DNA of 64,000 nt from positions 124,001 through 188,000 of the forward strand of contig CP150576.1 in NCBI GenBank assembly GCA_049487715.1, in the 5' to 3' direction. Position numbers and translations under genes: made by a program. Every line of letters begins with the position of its first letter. Within the stretch, counting starts at the first letter, position 1. The notes beneath the pieces were generated by a model, which saw only the letters and a list, made by a program, of their open reading frames with translations, did not search any database and was not told where the DNA came from. This stretch comes from Pycnococcus provasolii (Eukaryota; Chlorophyta; Pseudoscourfieldiophyceae; Pseudoscourfieldiales). This document shows positions 28,603 to 40,300 of this stretch, one piece after another.

Positions 28603-29859
28603 CTATTTGCAGGATGCTGGTAGGGGAGGAATCTCGCTCTCAAAGGTGCAGCCATCAGATTGCGAAGATGATATGCTTGCAGCAAAACCAAGTTTCACCC
28701 TCTTCTCCGTGCCTAGCAGCTTGAGGGCCCACAACGGATTGTCTTCGGCACCAGCGGAAGGCCTTCGACGCTTTCTCTTCTTGCATCTGCTAAGCGCAGC
28801 CAGCTGCTTGTCGAGCACATGTGATGCCTGAGATAGCACTCGCTCCGCCTCCACGTCGCTCCTTAGCTCGACGAATGCGCTGCCGTAAAAACCGCAAGTT
28901 GACGGGTCAATCGCCCATAACACGCGCTCCACATTCACCGCACCATCGCAGCAGCGCACCACAAATTCACGCAGCGTCGATGCGCGGACGTGCAGTGGCA
29001 ATTTTCCGAAAAAAATGCGGCGATTCGGGGAGAACTTTGTGCCGACGTGACTTGTGCTACCCTGCGTGAATTCCGTCTCCGACTTTGCGGTAGCATCAGT
29101 CTCCATTGCTGCTTTTCGCAGAAATGCTGGCCTCTGCTTGGGAGCCGTGTATCCCTCGGTGCACAGCGGGCATCGCAAAAGACTTCGCGAGCACTTAGGG
29201 GCGCAGGCTGGGCAAACTATCACTGGTACCTTGCACTCGCGCATCGCGCAGTGAAATTGCCCTCGATACAATGCGTAAGGTCTCGCGCAGACGCAGCATT
29301 TTGGCTGTGGTGGCTCCACAGCTGCCGCAGTTGTCTCACGTCGACTCAACACTTCGCCTGCGATCGCCTCCGCGAGCTGGTCAGATCCCATGGGCTTACC
29401 CGCAAGGTCCACCAGGTTGTGATTCTCGGGAAGCTGCTCCTGGCGCCTGTCGAATAGGTAGTTCATGCCCGTCCAATAACCGCCGGACGGGAACGTCTTC
29501 AGGTACCGCTCGATGCCGCCGCGAACGTGCGACACTCCCTGAACCTTGAAGCCGTCGTCCTCACTCGTCATCTTATTCAGCAGTGCCGTCGCCCTTTCGC
29601 ATCGGATTCCTCCCGTGCAGTACATGAGAACCTCCTTGCCCTGCAGTTTTTGCTTTGTTTCCTCGGAGTTCAGCCACGCCGCAAACTCGCGGGAGTTTCG
29701 CATCCTCGGGTCCACGAGCTGCGCACCTCCCGGTGGCGGTCTGATGTGCCCCACCGCCGTCTCGTAGGCATTTCTCACGTCGACGACGACGGCGTTCGGG
29801 TTCTGTAAGCACTTGTGGTATTCAGTCGCCTCCAGGTGCGTCCCACCGTACTCAAATGT
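28603..29859 (-). CDS. Rhodanese (TSTD2/TrhO-type) fused to a C-terminal RRM; 5' end missing or unresolved
   Basis: The frame is open from just after an in-frame TAA at 29862-29860. The first codons give YGGTHLEATEYHKCLQ and VVVDVRNAY, the usual entry to the TSTD2/UPF0176 rhodanese domain. The active-site loop is CTGGIRCERA, with the first Cys as nucleophile. A Cys-rich zinc-binding tail follows (CCVCARPY ... CPACAPKC ... CPLC), as in TSTD2. Then comes an extra RNA-recognition motif: RNP2 RIFFGKLP and RNP1-like GFYGSAFVEL, plus a basic KKRKRRR end. The family's ~150-residue acylphosphatase-like N-terminus is absent and no ATG precedes the rhodanese core in frame, except MPTYYRW at 29883 before the TAA. 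Only 95 bp separate it from the upstream gene's stop. Relatives hydroxylate tRNA uridines or transfer sulfur. Confidence 0.7.
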   Translation of the reverse strand, partial: TFEYGGTHLEATEYHKCLQNPNAVVVDVRNAYETAVGHIRPPPGGAQLVDPRMRNSREFAAWLNSEETKQKLQGKEVLMYCTGGIRCERATALLNKMTSEDDGFKVQGVSHVRGGIERYLKTFPSGGYWTGMNYLFDRRQEQLPENHNLVDLAGKPMGSDQLAEAIAGEVLSRRETTAAAVEPPQPKCCVCARPYALYRGQFHCAMRECKVPVIVCPACAPKCSRSLLRCPLCTEGYTAPKQRPAFLRKAAMETDATAKSETEFTQGSTSHVGTKFSPNRRIFFGKLPLHVRASTLREFVVRCCDGAVNVERVLWAIDPSTCGFYGSAFVELRSDVEAERVLSQASHVLDKQLAALSRCKKRKRRRPSAGAEDNPLWALKLLGTEKRVKLGFAASISSSQSDGCTFESEIPPLPASCK

Positions 29860-29954
29860 TTACCACCTGTAGTAGGTTGGCATTGGCTGCTTTTACTTTT
29901 GTATGTATATGTATTGCATGATTTAGATTTACAGGGTTACAAAGTCAAGTAGGA

Positions 29955-32519
29955 TTACGGGTCACGCACGCGCACAGGCAGCGCACTCAGAGGACGCGAC
30001 AAAGAGCCGACTGCACCGCGATTTGAATCGCCGAGCTGGAAACGCACGGTCGCACGGTGCGCAGGAGCAGACTGAGGGCGCTGGCGAAGGTTCGACGCCA
30101 GCGTGACGCCCGTGCTTACCGCGCCTTGTCGCCCAAGCACCTCAGATGCGCGACTAGATGCGCGACTACTCACGACGTCATCGGGACCCGGCTCTGCGAA
30201 CGGGTTCAACGGGACGGAATACTTCGTAGGCTTTGCCACGTTCGCATCGCGGAGCTTGCGCACCTGCTCCTTGGCGAGGTACACGCGATAGCAGTCCTTG
30301 CAGACGTACACCAGGTCGTATGGCTCGTAACCGCACTGGTACGAAGCTGCTCGGTTCGATGGCGCCGCGGAACCACGCAGCGCATGGTCTGGAACCACCC
30401 CGTCGTTCTCCTTGCTGCCGTGCCCGCGAAGCACACATGCGCTCTGCCGAGCGCGCGTCGGGTGCGGCAGTAGCGGCGTGTGAGGACTCGGCTCGCGCTT
30501 CACACGTCGGCTCAGTGAGTTTGGCCGGAACGGGCCGCCGGCGGGTGACAGGTACTGAATTCCTTGCCCCGCGACGCACTTGCGGAATGTCACAACGAAG
30601 CGATCCGTCAGCGCCACGGCCTTGAAGTTCAGCTCCAGCGCCTCCTCTAGCGTTGTCTGGTGGTCGGGTGCATACGGCACCCACGTCACTCCGTCGTCAG
30701 CCTGCCAGAACCATACAGGCTCGGTGCCGATGGAGCAGCCGGTAGCGCGGTCCTGCGCAATCATCCGATACGGCACGTGCCCACCAGTGCCCGTGGCTGA
30801 CGCGGCAATCGAGGTGACGTCCGGGCTCACATTCTCCGTCAAATAGTTCGTTCGGACCGTCGACGCCGACAGCGGCCGCGCTCTTGGCGCGAGAACGGGC
30901 GCACTCGAGGTGGCGAATGGGTCGGTGTAGCTTTGGCGCAAGTCCTCAGACGTCGTTCCCACACCACCCACAGTGACCGTCTGCGACCTGTATTCGCGAC
31001 GCTCAGCCTCGTCCACGGCAGAGGATGACGAGGTTGTGCTTCGCGGTGACTGCGCTCGAAACTCTGCGCGCACCTGCCTTTGCCGCATCATTTTGTCGAA
31101 GCCTTTCATGCCCTCGCTGCCAAGTGCGTACATTCGTGCGCGAAGTTCATCAAAAGCCTCGTGGCAGCTCAGTGAGCCGCAGTAGTCACCCTTGCATCCG
31201 CGTCCGAGCCCCTTCGAGCGTGCGGGGAGCTTCGCCGACTTTGGTCGAGCCTTGCCTTTGTTGTTCGCAGCGACGGCGAGGTCTGGTGCCTGCGCTGGAT
31301 TCGAGGTTGCAGCTCTCGACGACGACGCTGATTGTTTTGACCGCAACGCCGAAGGCGCGGAGATGGGTCTGCCTGGCGCGGATGCTGGCACGTCTGACAC
31401 CTTGGCCGCCTTGATGCTGACGAGGTACCACGTACCCTCGTAGTCTTTGACAAAATCGCCGACGAGGTGCGACACGAAGCGCGGCGGCTGTCCAGTTTGG
31501 CTAGGTCTGAGAAGCATGGAGTCTGCGTAGGCTGCAACTTGGCGAAGGGCATCTATAGGTTCGTCGCAGACGCTCTCCACTCCTCGGATGGTATCGATGG
31601 CGGTCGTTCCGTGCGCGTACTTCGTCGTCAGCCAGCAGCACATATTGGCAACATTTGTGCCAACGTCAACCTTCGTTGTTGGGGATGGCACACGGTCCTT
31701 GAGCGACGTGAAGGTGGTACCGCTGACGCGCCCATCTCTTCCCCAGCACACTCGCGTTACTGACGCGCGTCGTCCCGGTCCTGGCACGTACGCCTGAACG
31801 CAGTACGACTCGCCCGTTGACGAGGCTTGCACGTAGCTGATCACATCGCTGAGCGAGCACGCCCTGGCATCCGCGGAGTAGTTTCCGGACATCATCTTGA
31901 TGACAGCCAGTGGCGGCGGCGGCGGCGGCTTTTCGCCGCTCTCCTTCTTGTCGAAGAGCCCGTGCTTTTCGCAGTGCCTGAGAAACCTGCCGCCGCTCGC
32001 TTTTTCCAGCAGTGCCTCGACGTCGTCCTTAGAAATCTCCGTCTGGCACTTGACAGTGTTTGCGTCTCTGGTGTCCGTGAAGAAGGCTGTCGACGTGAAG
32101 CCGTCGCACACGATCGTGAGCGGTATGGTGACACCTCTGAGGACGGGCGGGCCACCACTTTTAAGGGAAGGAGAGCGTTTGTTGTGGAGCGACGTTGACG
32201 AGCCTCCTCTGCACTCTTCTCTTTCCATGGACGACTTCCACGACAGAAGAACATCTTCGGGAAGGGCGAGTCGGCTTAAACACTTGAAGTTTCGTCCTAA
32301 TAAGACCAGCGAGGCATTATCCTGCCAAGTCAACGAGGAGTAGTCCACCTTTGACAGTAACGAGGAGTACAGGCGCTGACGAGACAAATCTTGACGAACA
32401 CCTGATGATACACCATTACCCTCACCATTACCACCAGCTGCACCCTCACCACCCTCACCATTACCAGCAGGCCCCCCTGACAAGTTCCTTGAAGACAACA
32501 ACTTCCTTGAATTCTTCAT
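29955..32519 (-). CDS. WWE-like-domain protein with repeated RPxSA motifs
   Basis: About 854 residues from the ATG at 32519. The frame runs on to an ATG at 32903, but that part is coded by minisatellite and promoter-like sequence, so the inner ATG is preferred. After a Gly/Asn-rich leader comes a globular region with CVQAYVPGPGRRASVTRVCW and DFVKDYEGTWYLVSIKAAKV, a pattern seen in uncharacterised protist proteins. Five RPxSA-type motifs (RPISA, RPKSA, RPLSA, RPQSA and a second RPLSA) are scattered in disordered linkers. Near residue 600, EPVWFWQADDGVTWVPYAP fits the start of a WWE domain, which binds ADP-ribose or ubiquitin-pathway partners. A final CGYEPYDLVYVCKDCYRVY may bind metal. A ciliary link is only suggested by the RPxSA motifs. 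Confidence 0.6.
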   Translation of the reverse strand: MKNSRKLLSSRNLSGGPAGNGEGGEGAAGGNGEGNGVSSGVRQDLSRQRLYSSLLSKVDYSSLTWQDNASLVLLGRNFKCLSRLALPEDVLLSWKSSMEREECRGGSSTSLHNKRSPSLKSGGPPVLRGVTIPLTIVCDGFTSTAFFTDTRDANTVKCQTEISKDDVEALLEKASGGRFLRHCEKHGLFDKKESGEKPPPPPPLAVIKMMSGNYSADARACSLSDVISYVQASSTGESYCVQAYVPGPGRRASVTRVCWGRDGRVSGTTFTSLKDRVPSPTTKVDVGTNVANMCCWLTTKYAHGTTAIDTIRGVESVCDEPIDALRQVAAYADSMLLRPSQTGQPPRFVSHLVGDFVKDYEGTWYLVSIKAAKVSDVPASAPGRPISAPSALRSKQSASSSRAATSNPAQAPDLAVAANNKGKARPKSAKLPARSKGLGRGCKGDYCGSLSCHEAFDELRARMYALGSEGMKGFDKMMRQRQVRAEFRAQSPRSTTSSSSAVDEAERREYRSQTVTVGGVGTTSEDLRQSYTDPFATSSAPVLAPRARPLSASTVRTNYLTENVSPDVTSIAASATGTGGHVPYRMIAQDRATGCSIGTEPVWFWQADDGVTWVPYAPDHQTTLEEALELNFKAVALTDRFVVTFRKCVAGQGIQYLSPAGGPFRPNSLSRRVKREPSPHTPLLPHPTRARQSACVLRGHGSKENDGVVPDHALRGSAAPSNRAASYQCGYEPYDLVYVCKDCYRVYLAKEQVRKLRDANVAKPTKYSVPLNPFAEPGPDDVVSSRASSRASEVLGRQGAVSTGVTLASNLRQRPQSAPAHRATVRFQLGDSNRGAVGSLSRPLSALPVRVRDP

Positions 32520-32887
32520 GGATCCAGTGAGAGCTGAGGAAGATGACAAGTAAGTGGGATACCAATGATTGGTTAAAAAGAGCGAAACGAACACGAAACG
32601 AAACGAAAATCCCGGGACAGGCCGTCTTAAGGTATGGCGAGGAAGACTCCCGGGGGGGATTTGGTCAAACCCCGAAAGAAGAAGTTGAGGGCAACGTTTG
32701 GTTTCTGGGAAGGAAGCGAGTGGGCGAAGAAGCAGTGGGAATCCCACTCGTTTGTTTCCCACTCGTTTCCCTCTCGGCCTGCGGTTTCCTGGACTTCCAC
32801 TTATTACGGGGCAGGTTAACCAGGGATCGCTCGCCCAAACTATCGCTCGTCTCGCCGACCATGCATTGCTCTGGTCTTCCCTCTTCA

Positions 32888-33127
32888 CGCCATCAGCCTT
32901 CATTACCGCACGCCATCAGCCTTCATTATCGCACGCCACCAGCCTTCATTACCGCACGCCACCAGCCTTCATTACCGCACGCCATCAGCCTTCATTACCG
33001 CGCGCCACCAGCCTTCATTACCGCACGCCATCAGCCTTCATTACCGCACGCCATCATTGATCAGCCTCCATTACCGCACGCCATCAGCCTTCATTACCGA
33101 TTTACCGCACGCCATCAGCCTTCAGGT
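32888..33127 (+). repeat. 23-bp minisatellite, about ten copies
   Basis: Unit GCCATCAGCCTTCATTACCG plus CAC, repeated about ten times with T/C variation (CCATCAG or CCACCAG) and one disrupted unit near 33050-33070. It lies between divergent genes, 370 bp upstream of the WWE-like ATG. Confidence 0.9.
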
Positions 33128-33482
33128 CCTGGCTTCAGGGGTTCCCTTTTTCTCTGCAGTAGCTTTTTCCGGTCTGTTTTGTCACAGTAAAACTGTGGAC
33201 CACTTGCAAGTGTGACGGCGTTCCTCAGTTAGCTAGCAGTTGTCCGTCCGTCGAGGACAACCTCCAGTAGTGACCTTAAGACGACTACTTAAGCAGGTAG
33301 CAACTAAGAGTGGTAGTCTATTACACGAGGAAAAGGGTCGACGTCACCGGGGTCCCAAAGGTAAAGGAATAGGAAGACAAAGGGGAGGCACCAAGAGCAA
33401 AGCTCGGTCGAACGGGGATAAAGAGGTATCCACGACAAGGCGGCACCACGAAGAGTCGAGAGACCAACCAAGAGAGTGAGGA

Positions 33483-34325
33483 TTGGCTCACGCCGAATCC
33501 CCACAAAGATCCTCCTTAACAAATATCCTCAGTTCGGGGTTTACCCCCAGTTGGGGATCCCTCACACCAGATGTGCCGCACTCCGAGCGCGAGAACGTGG
33601 ACGGCGAGGATCCGCCCGAGTCCCTCTCGCCCTCCGATCCCGCAGACGAGTGGCGCGTGGTGTGGCTTGTGCGGAAAGGCGACGGGAAGATGTCCGGGGG
33701 TGGCTTCAGCGGGGGTTGGCGCGGGTTCGCCATCGACCTGAAGCTCGCCGTCGGCGACGCGGTCGTCTTTGAAGTGCTGCCGGGGCGCCGCAACGGCATG
33801 CTGGCCGTGCAGGCGCGGGTGCACCGAGCGAGGGATCCCGGTTCCATCAGGCCCTCCTCGGAGATGCTGCCCAGCGCCGGCGACAACGACGAGCCCGCCG
33901 GCGAGGACTACGGCTACACCACGGCCGCGATCGAGTCGCGTGGCGGAGGCAAGCGGCGCAAGATCAGCGAGGCCGAGCTGCTCCTGCGCGAAACCGGCTC
34001 GATATTCGCGAGCGGGGTGGACCAAGGAGCCGCGACGGACGAGGAGGAGGAGGAGGAGGAGGAGGGCGGGAAGGAGGCGAAAGCGCATGGCGAGAAAGTC
34101 AAGAAAGCCCTCGTTGGGGCGAAGCTGGCCACGCCCAGCGCGGGTGGCGGCGATACGGGCCGGGCGCTGGTCGGCCGCCGGGTCGGTAAGGTGTTCGAAG
34201 GGGAGATGTACGGAGGAACGGTGGCGGCGTTTGACGCCAAGGTGCGCTGGTACAGGGTTGACTACGACGACGGGGACGTGGAGGAAGTGTCCATCAGCGA
34301 GCTGCGCGCTATCCTACTACAGTAG
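33483..34325 (+). CDS. B3 DNA-binding domain plus Tudor-like module; 5' end unresolved
   Basis: The frame is open from about 33483, starting on TTG; the first in-frame ATG falls inside the B3 domain, so an upstream exon is likely (possible acceptor CCCCCAG at 33550). The B3 part spans about residues 25-115: a degenerate LTPDVPHSE strand, EWRVVWLVRK, GGWRGFAIDLKLAVGDAVVF and MLAVQARVHR. A KRRK nuclear signal and an acidic Glu run follow. The C-terminus, LVGRRVGKVFEGEMYGG through WYRVDYDDGDVEEVSISEL, is the Tudor-like module common in plant chromatin proteins. B3 domains are essentially a green-lineage DNA-binding fold, so this is probably a transcription or chromatin factor. It converges on the polycystin-like gene 66 bp away. 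Confidence 0.65.
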   Translation: MAHAESPQRSSLTNILSSGFTPSWGSLTPDVPHSERENVDGEDPPESLSPSDPADEWRVVWLVRKGDGKMSGGGFSGGWRGFAIDLKLAVGDAVVFEVLPGRRNGMLAVQARVHRARDPGSIRPSSEMLPSAGDNDEPAGEDYGYTTAAIESRGGGKRRKISEAELLLRETGSIFASGVDQGAATDEEEEEEEEGGKEAKAHGEKVKKALVGAKLATPSAGGGDTGRALVGRRVGKVFEGEMYGGTVAAFDAKVRWYRVDYDDGDVEEVSISELRAILLQ

Positions 34326-34391
34326 TCATGTAGTTCAATTGTTTTTTCAAAGGAATAATAATAACGATTTTTAAAATCTATTTCACCTCAA

Positions 34392-37300
34392 TCACTCGGG
34401 AAAGTACACGCGCACCGCCTCGCCAGCGTCCAATTTCCTGTATTCGTCTTCAATGTCATCTTCGTCGTCAAATATGTGCAAATCGCGCAGGGCGGGTATA
34501 GGAGATTCCTCCTCCTCCTCCTCCTCCTCCTCCTCCTCCTCCTCCTCCTCCTCCTCCTCCTCCTCTGCCCCCTTCTCCTCCTCGAGTCGCACTCCTCTCA
34601 CATCCACCTCATCTGCAGCAGAAGTGGGAGAACGTCGCGCCTTGCGTAATGCTCTGCGAAGACGACGGCGCATCGTCGCGACGTTATGGCGCATCGTTGA
34701 CACGGTGCTCGTCGCCTGATCCGCAAATTTGTCCGCCCCTTGACGCACGTCTACCGCGAGCTCGCGGCCAAGCACGCGGTACGTCCGCGTCGCGCGAACA
34801 CGCCCCTCACGGCTCACATCAGGAAATTCGACGTCAGCCGTGGGACTCTCAGGTCCCTCAGGTGAGGAAATGGATCGCCGTCCACGTGGAACTTCGCACC
34901 ATGCACCCGCACCGCCGGTGTGCGGCGCGATTGCAAGCGCGCGTGCGAGCTGTGCCGCGGTGGAAGCAGCAGCAGCCGCCGCCGCTCTCGTGTACTCATT
35001 GTCCATTTCGGCTTGTTCATCCTCATGGTTGTCGTGCTTATTGTTCAACTCCAGCTGGAGATACGCCTCAACGAGCACCCTCACATCAGTCTCGCACTCT
35101 GGCCCGCCACCCAGGCGGAACCAACGGGATCTTTCAAGATGCTCTTCCTCTTCCGTGGAAAGCACGCGCGTGAGTGCGACGGAAGAAGTCGAATGGTATG
35201 CGCGGGCCAGAGCATCCGCCGCTCGCAAAGCGACATCCTTTCGCAGTTCCGGCGCAATGCTCGACGAGCCGCACTCGCGCGCACGCCATGCTGCAATCCA
35301 AGAAGCCACGTCAGAGAAGGCGTCGAAGAGAGCGATCTTGCGCCTTGTTGGCTGACGCGGTGCTGCTTGGTGTCGCATGTCGCCCGTACCGTCAAAATTC
35401 GCCGAGCACTCCGCCAACCACGTGTCCTCGTCAAACCACCAGCGCATCGCATCGGGACGTCGCGCATGGTGAACAACCAATGCGAGAAAGAGGACGCCAA
35501 CGCACATCGCCCCGCCGACACCAACCACCGCCCAGAGCATTGTGCCCGCTACATACGAGATTGTCGTAGCGAACGAAAGGCTTGCGGTGTCGATCCATGC
35601 GTATGGCTGGATGTGCACTCCACCATGGCCAAATGCAAGAGAAAACAGGTCAAACACCGTGAGAGGTCCAGCATGTACGTCATCAGCAGCGCCGTGCACA
35701 CCACTCATCTCCGTAACAGCTCGCAGCGCAACGTGTGCAATGACTAGAGCTGCGGCACTTACCACGAGCAAGTGAGCGAGATCACCGCTCGCGCGCCACA
35801 TGGTTCGAACGTACCAGCCAAGTGAGTCGTGCCTCGACGTGGCGCACACAGCCCTCGCCAGGCACACGATCAATGTGAGCATAGCGAACATCCTGTGCGC
35901 AGAAAGGGTGCCACGCATCCGTCCGAGCTGCGCGTAGAATGCCTCAAGTCGCCGGGATCCATCGGGATCGATGTAGCCGCCCTTCCATACCTCTGTAACG
36001 TTCTCAACCGATTGCTCGCGAGCGTGCATCCAGGAACGTGCTGTGCCATTTACCACTCGGGAATCGTAAATTCCAGGAAAAGTGCCGTCACCCGCCTCCG
36101 ACACGGCGTAACGGCTCAGTTCGAATCGGTATCCATACCACAGGGAAATCGTGAGAATCTCACACACAGCACAAACTGCAAGACCCCAAGGAAAGCGGCG
36201 AAGCGAAGCCGCAGGCGCGCTGAGTGGGCTGATGCTCCGGCCATCATTTTTCGGCTGGTATGCATTCCACGGCGCGTAAGCGAGTGAGCGCATGCGAGAC
36301 ACCATCCGTGCATGTGCAGTGCGAGCCTCTGAAACGTACTTCAGCTCGACGACTCGGCGCGTTAGCACAAGCGACGTTACCGCATGCAACGTGCTCGCCA
36401 CGTCTACAATCACCACAAGAAGCATGAGCAGCTCGAGTACATGTGCCCAAACCCAACTACGGCTGCTTCGAGTCTTTCCGCCATCGAACGTGAATACATC
36501 AGGGAAAATGTCCACGAATTGGCGGTACTGAGATGCTCCCGTCTCGAGTACGTGCTCGGCAACCAGGCTCACATGCGCGAGTACACGGGCACGGGGAAAT
36601 GACACGCAAAAATGGACGGTAACGGCGCTTGTCGCATTATCAATATACCCGCCGTCGATTAGGTTCGTATGCAGGGCAAGAGCACGCTGTCGAGTCAGCT
36701 CCTTAGGGAAGTACACAGGATAGGCAAAACTCTTCGGAGTCGGTAGACGATCGCTCGGGCCATTCAGGAAAGCGTGCGGGAATTTGTGCCCATCCCTCGT
36801 GGTATTCCAGTCGTAAAGGCGAGCTGTTTCATTCGCCGCGGCGATGGTGGACTGAGCTACCGCGCCGTACGACGGATCGTCGACATAGTTGATGTCAAAT
36901 AACGAAGATCCTAGCGTGTAGGCAGGATCCTGGCCGATCGCGTTGTACGTCTGTGAACCGTCGCTGTACGGCGAGTACGATTGAGTACACTTCCCGTAAT
37001 CTTCGTTTGGCCCGCCTCCGCCTCTGCTACTGCTGCCGCCGTCGCAAATAGAATTCCTCCTGCGTGTGGCAACGAGAATTCCACCCACCAGCGTACCACG
37101 ACCGTGAACGATCTCACGGCGTGCAGGCTTTGAAACCGCTTTCGTCGAACCAATCACAAAAGGCGCGGCGTCCGCGTCTCCCAGCTTAAGATCTCGAAGC
37201 GACGAAACATCCCCATGACGCGCTGCAGTTTTCTGGAGATTGTTCCGCATCGCGCTTCGATGCAGATCGAAGGCGGCTCTTACTGGGCGGAAGAAAGAAG

Positions 37301-40300
37301 GTCGATATTGCCGTGCCGCTGTCGACGAAGAACGCTCGTGGCCAGCGTATTCTCGAGCCATTTCACGAAGATCTCTTGCAAGATTCTCGATTTCCGCGCC
37401 ACTGCTAAGAAAATCTGAAACCAGTCGGTCCACCGAGCCCGTTTGCCATCTGCCGCTTGCATCGAGCGACGATGCAAGTCGTGCGCCAGACATTGCGCGT
37501 GCTTTCTCAAGCGAGTCTCGAGTTGCTTGCTGCGCCGCATCGATGTATGAGGCAATTTCAGACGCATATCTTTCCTCGAGCGCTTTGACATCAACCGCCG
37601 GCGGAATGCTGACACTCGCAACGGTGAGACCTAGCTCACGTCGAATACCATCGCCAGTGTCAGGCGGCGCCTCGACGTCTACGTAAAATGTCACCAAAGC
37701 CTGATCAGTCCTGTTCGCGATGCCCGTTGCACTCATGATGACGACTGTATTATCGGAGGGAACTGACCCACTTAGTGATCCCCCGGTGAAGAGTTTGTAT
37801 CCTGCAGATACCAGCGCTTCTGTCACTGTCGCACGCACGGTCACACCGGCAGCACACCCATCATCGCAGGCAAAGGAATCTACGATACCAGGCTCGAAAC
37901 CGATGCTACCAAATACCCCTAAGGAAGAAATCAAATAGCTCCCATTGAGGCGGGCCACCCTCACGACGCGAACGGCGCGCTTCACCAATGCCGACGGAAG
38001 CACTGGGGCTGAGGCACCGGCAATTGCGGCTGCTGCATCATCGTTGACCCTGTACGCAAAGTGGTAGGTGCCCGGGAAGCACGCTCCCGCGCCAGCCGCC
38101 GCAAGAGAGCAGCGCAGCTCGACAGCCGCCTGCGGAACGACGCTACCGTCCGCTTCACGTTGAGCTGGCATGGAAGGCGCAATCGCCGAGCTCACGTCGA
38201 ACGACGTGCCATCAACGTCCGCACGAGCTGAAATGCCACACGATGCCTCGCGTTCTACGGCGGGTGTTGCAATGCAAGGAAGCAACGAGTTGGCACCTTC
38301 GTCGAGTGGCGTGATGTATGCGACAGTCACATGGTCGGCTCCGACGAGATTCAGATCAATCCTTGCTCTTTTGGCGTTGGTGCGAGCGGGTGCCTGCGTT
38401 GAAGCAAGCGTCTTTGAGACGGTGCACAGCCGCGTAGAAGGATCATACTGCATACCTTTCTCGCACGGATCAACAATGGTGACATATCTATTCGCCTCAG
38501 CGTATGTCGGCGGATCGGTACCAAAGTCACGCACGGTGAACACGATTGTAAATGTAGTTCCGACAGGAGCACTCGTGTCGATGCCACAAGCCGCCATCCC
38601 CGGATTTACAAATCGGAATTCAGCGCACGTCTGCCCTAAGCACTCTTCAGGTGCACATGCAAGAACTTCTGACGCCAAGTCTGCTCCTTTCGCGGAGCGT
38701 GCCACAACGCCAGGTTCGCAATGCCGGTCCACATGATTCTGAGCACCGGTGCATTTTCCGTACCCGGAATAACGAGGCAACTGCACGACAGCATTTGACC
38801 CCACGAGCTGCAGTGTCGGAGGTTTGGGCTGCGGCACGCTGAGCATCGACAATAACGGCGAGTCCAGTGATGTCCTATCACCCAGCACAATCAAAATGCG
38901 AGACACCGTTGCCGTAGCACCACCCGAGTTGCTGACTTCGAACTGAATGTGGTAAGATCCCGCCTTGTTGGCATCAAGAAGGCACCCTGCGAGACCACTC
39001 GCGGCAAGAAGTTTGCCGCAAGCACGCACGAACGGCGTGATGTCGCCGTCGACGTCGTCGTAAGCTTTCACACCCATGTCACACGGATGGGTCGGGGTGG
39101 GCACACGCCCAGCGTGGCATTTCCGGTATCCCAAGCCAGAAGCCAAGCGCACTTCGCTCGAGCCGAGAAGACGCAGGGATAGCGATGATGCTTTTGAAAC
39201 TTGCGTGGTGGATGTACGAAGCGTCTCGATGGGAAAAGATCCAACTGTGAGACACGATCCACGCTCCCCACACTTACCATTGCTGCACAGAGGTTCTGAT
39301 CCACAGCGTGACACGACATGCACAAATTTTGTTAGACAGCATGCCACATTTCCAGCCGAATCTACAGCAGCGTACGTAACTTCAAGTGGTTGTTCCGTGG
39401 GCTGTGAGGTGGACACAAGCGCCGCGCCAGATGTGAGGATCGTGCAAGCTTTCCCATCGCCGCAGAGACCATCCACATCATCGATGGCACGAATGTCTTT
39501 TGTAGCAACCCAACTTTCTCCAACGACGAGCATCTCATCAACAGAACTTTTACCAGGCGAGCTTGCAAATGCGAGCAGCGGCGGAATCGTATCAGCCTTC
39601 CCCAGAACCGCTTTGGCGGCGGCGGCAAGTGAAGTGCTCGAAGCTGCCGATAATACATCATCCGCGCGCTTCGGCAGCTCCGCCAGTGCCGATTCGAATA
39701 GGGGAACCTCAGCGCCAAGTGACAGTACGCACTCACCCGTCGGCAGAGAGCAGTACGGCGTTGACGTATCCAGGCACACACGTGCTCCTACATTGAGCGC
39801 CTCACACGCATCAAAGATCTCGACAATTCGGGACGCCGAAGTTCTCGATCCACGCATATCGGTAGCCTTGTACTCGACGACGTATACTCCCACCGCGTAC
39901 GGCGGCGCGCTCGCCAGGGTAGTCGATGCCGAAATTACAAGCGCGCTGCCCTCAGCATCGACAGCTCTGGCACCTTGATCCACGTACATCGCTATCGAGG
40001 AGGCATAAACGCGCGACGGGCCAAACACGGAGATCAATGGCGGCAAGCCTTCCCGCACGCCTGGACTGCCGGGTGGTGGTTTAGGCGGTGCAACATGCAG
40101 ATCTTTGAGGTAGATCGGCGTGGCAGCGAACACCGCTGGGTCAGCACCGAGCTCGGGGCCCAGAACGTCAACACCAGCCTCGGCGAAGGCACGGGACATA
40201 TCGCCCGAGCTCGATGCCGCTGATAATGCGGAGGCGGTCTCCTGCGCGTCTGCCGTGCTTTCCGTCGTAAGCTGCACCCGCACTTGCACAGTCGTCACTT

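Noticed and set aside
32520-32903. Extended N-terminus of the WWE-like protein to the ATG at 32903
   Set aside because: The added residues are coded by minisatellite and promoter-like sequence and show no protein-like pattern.
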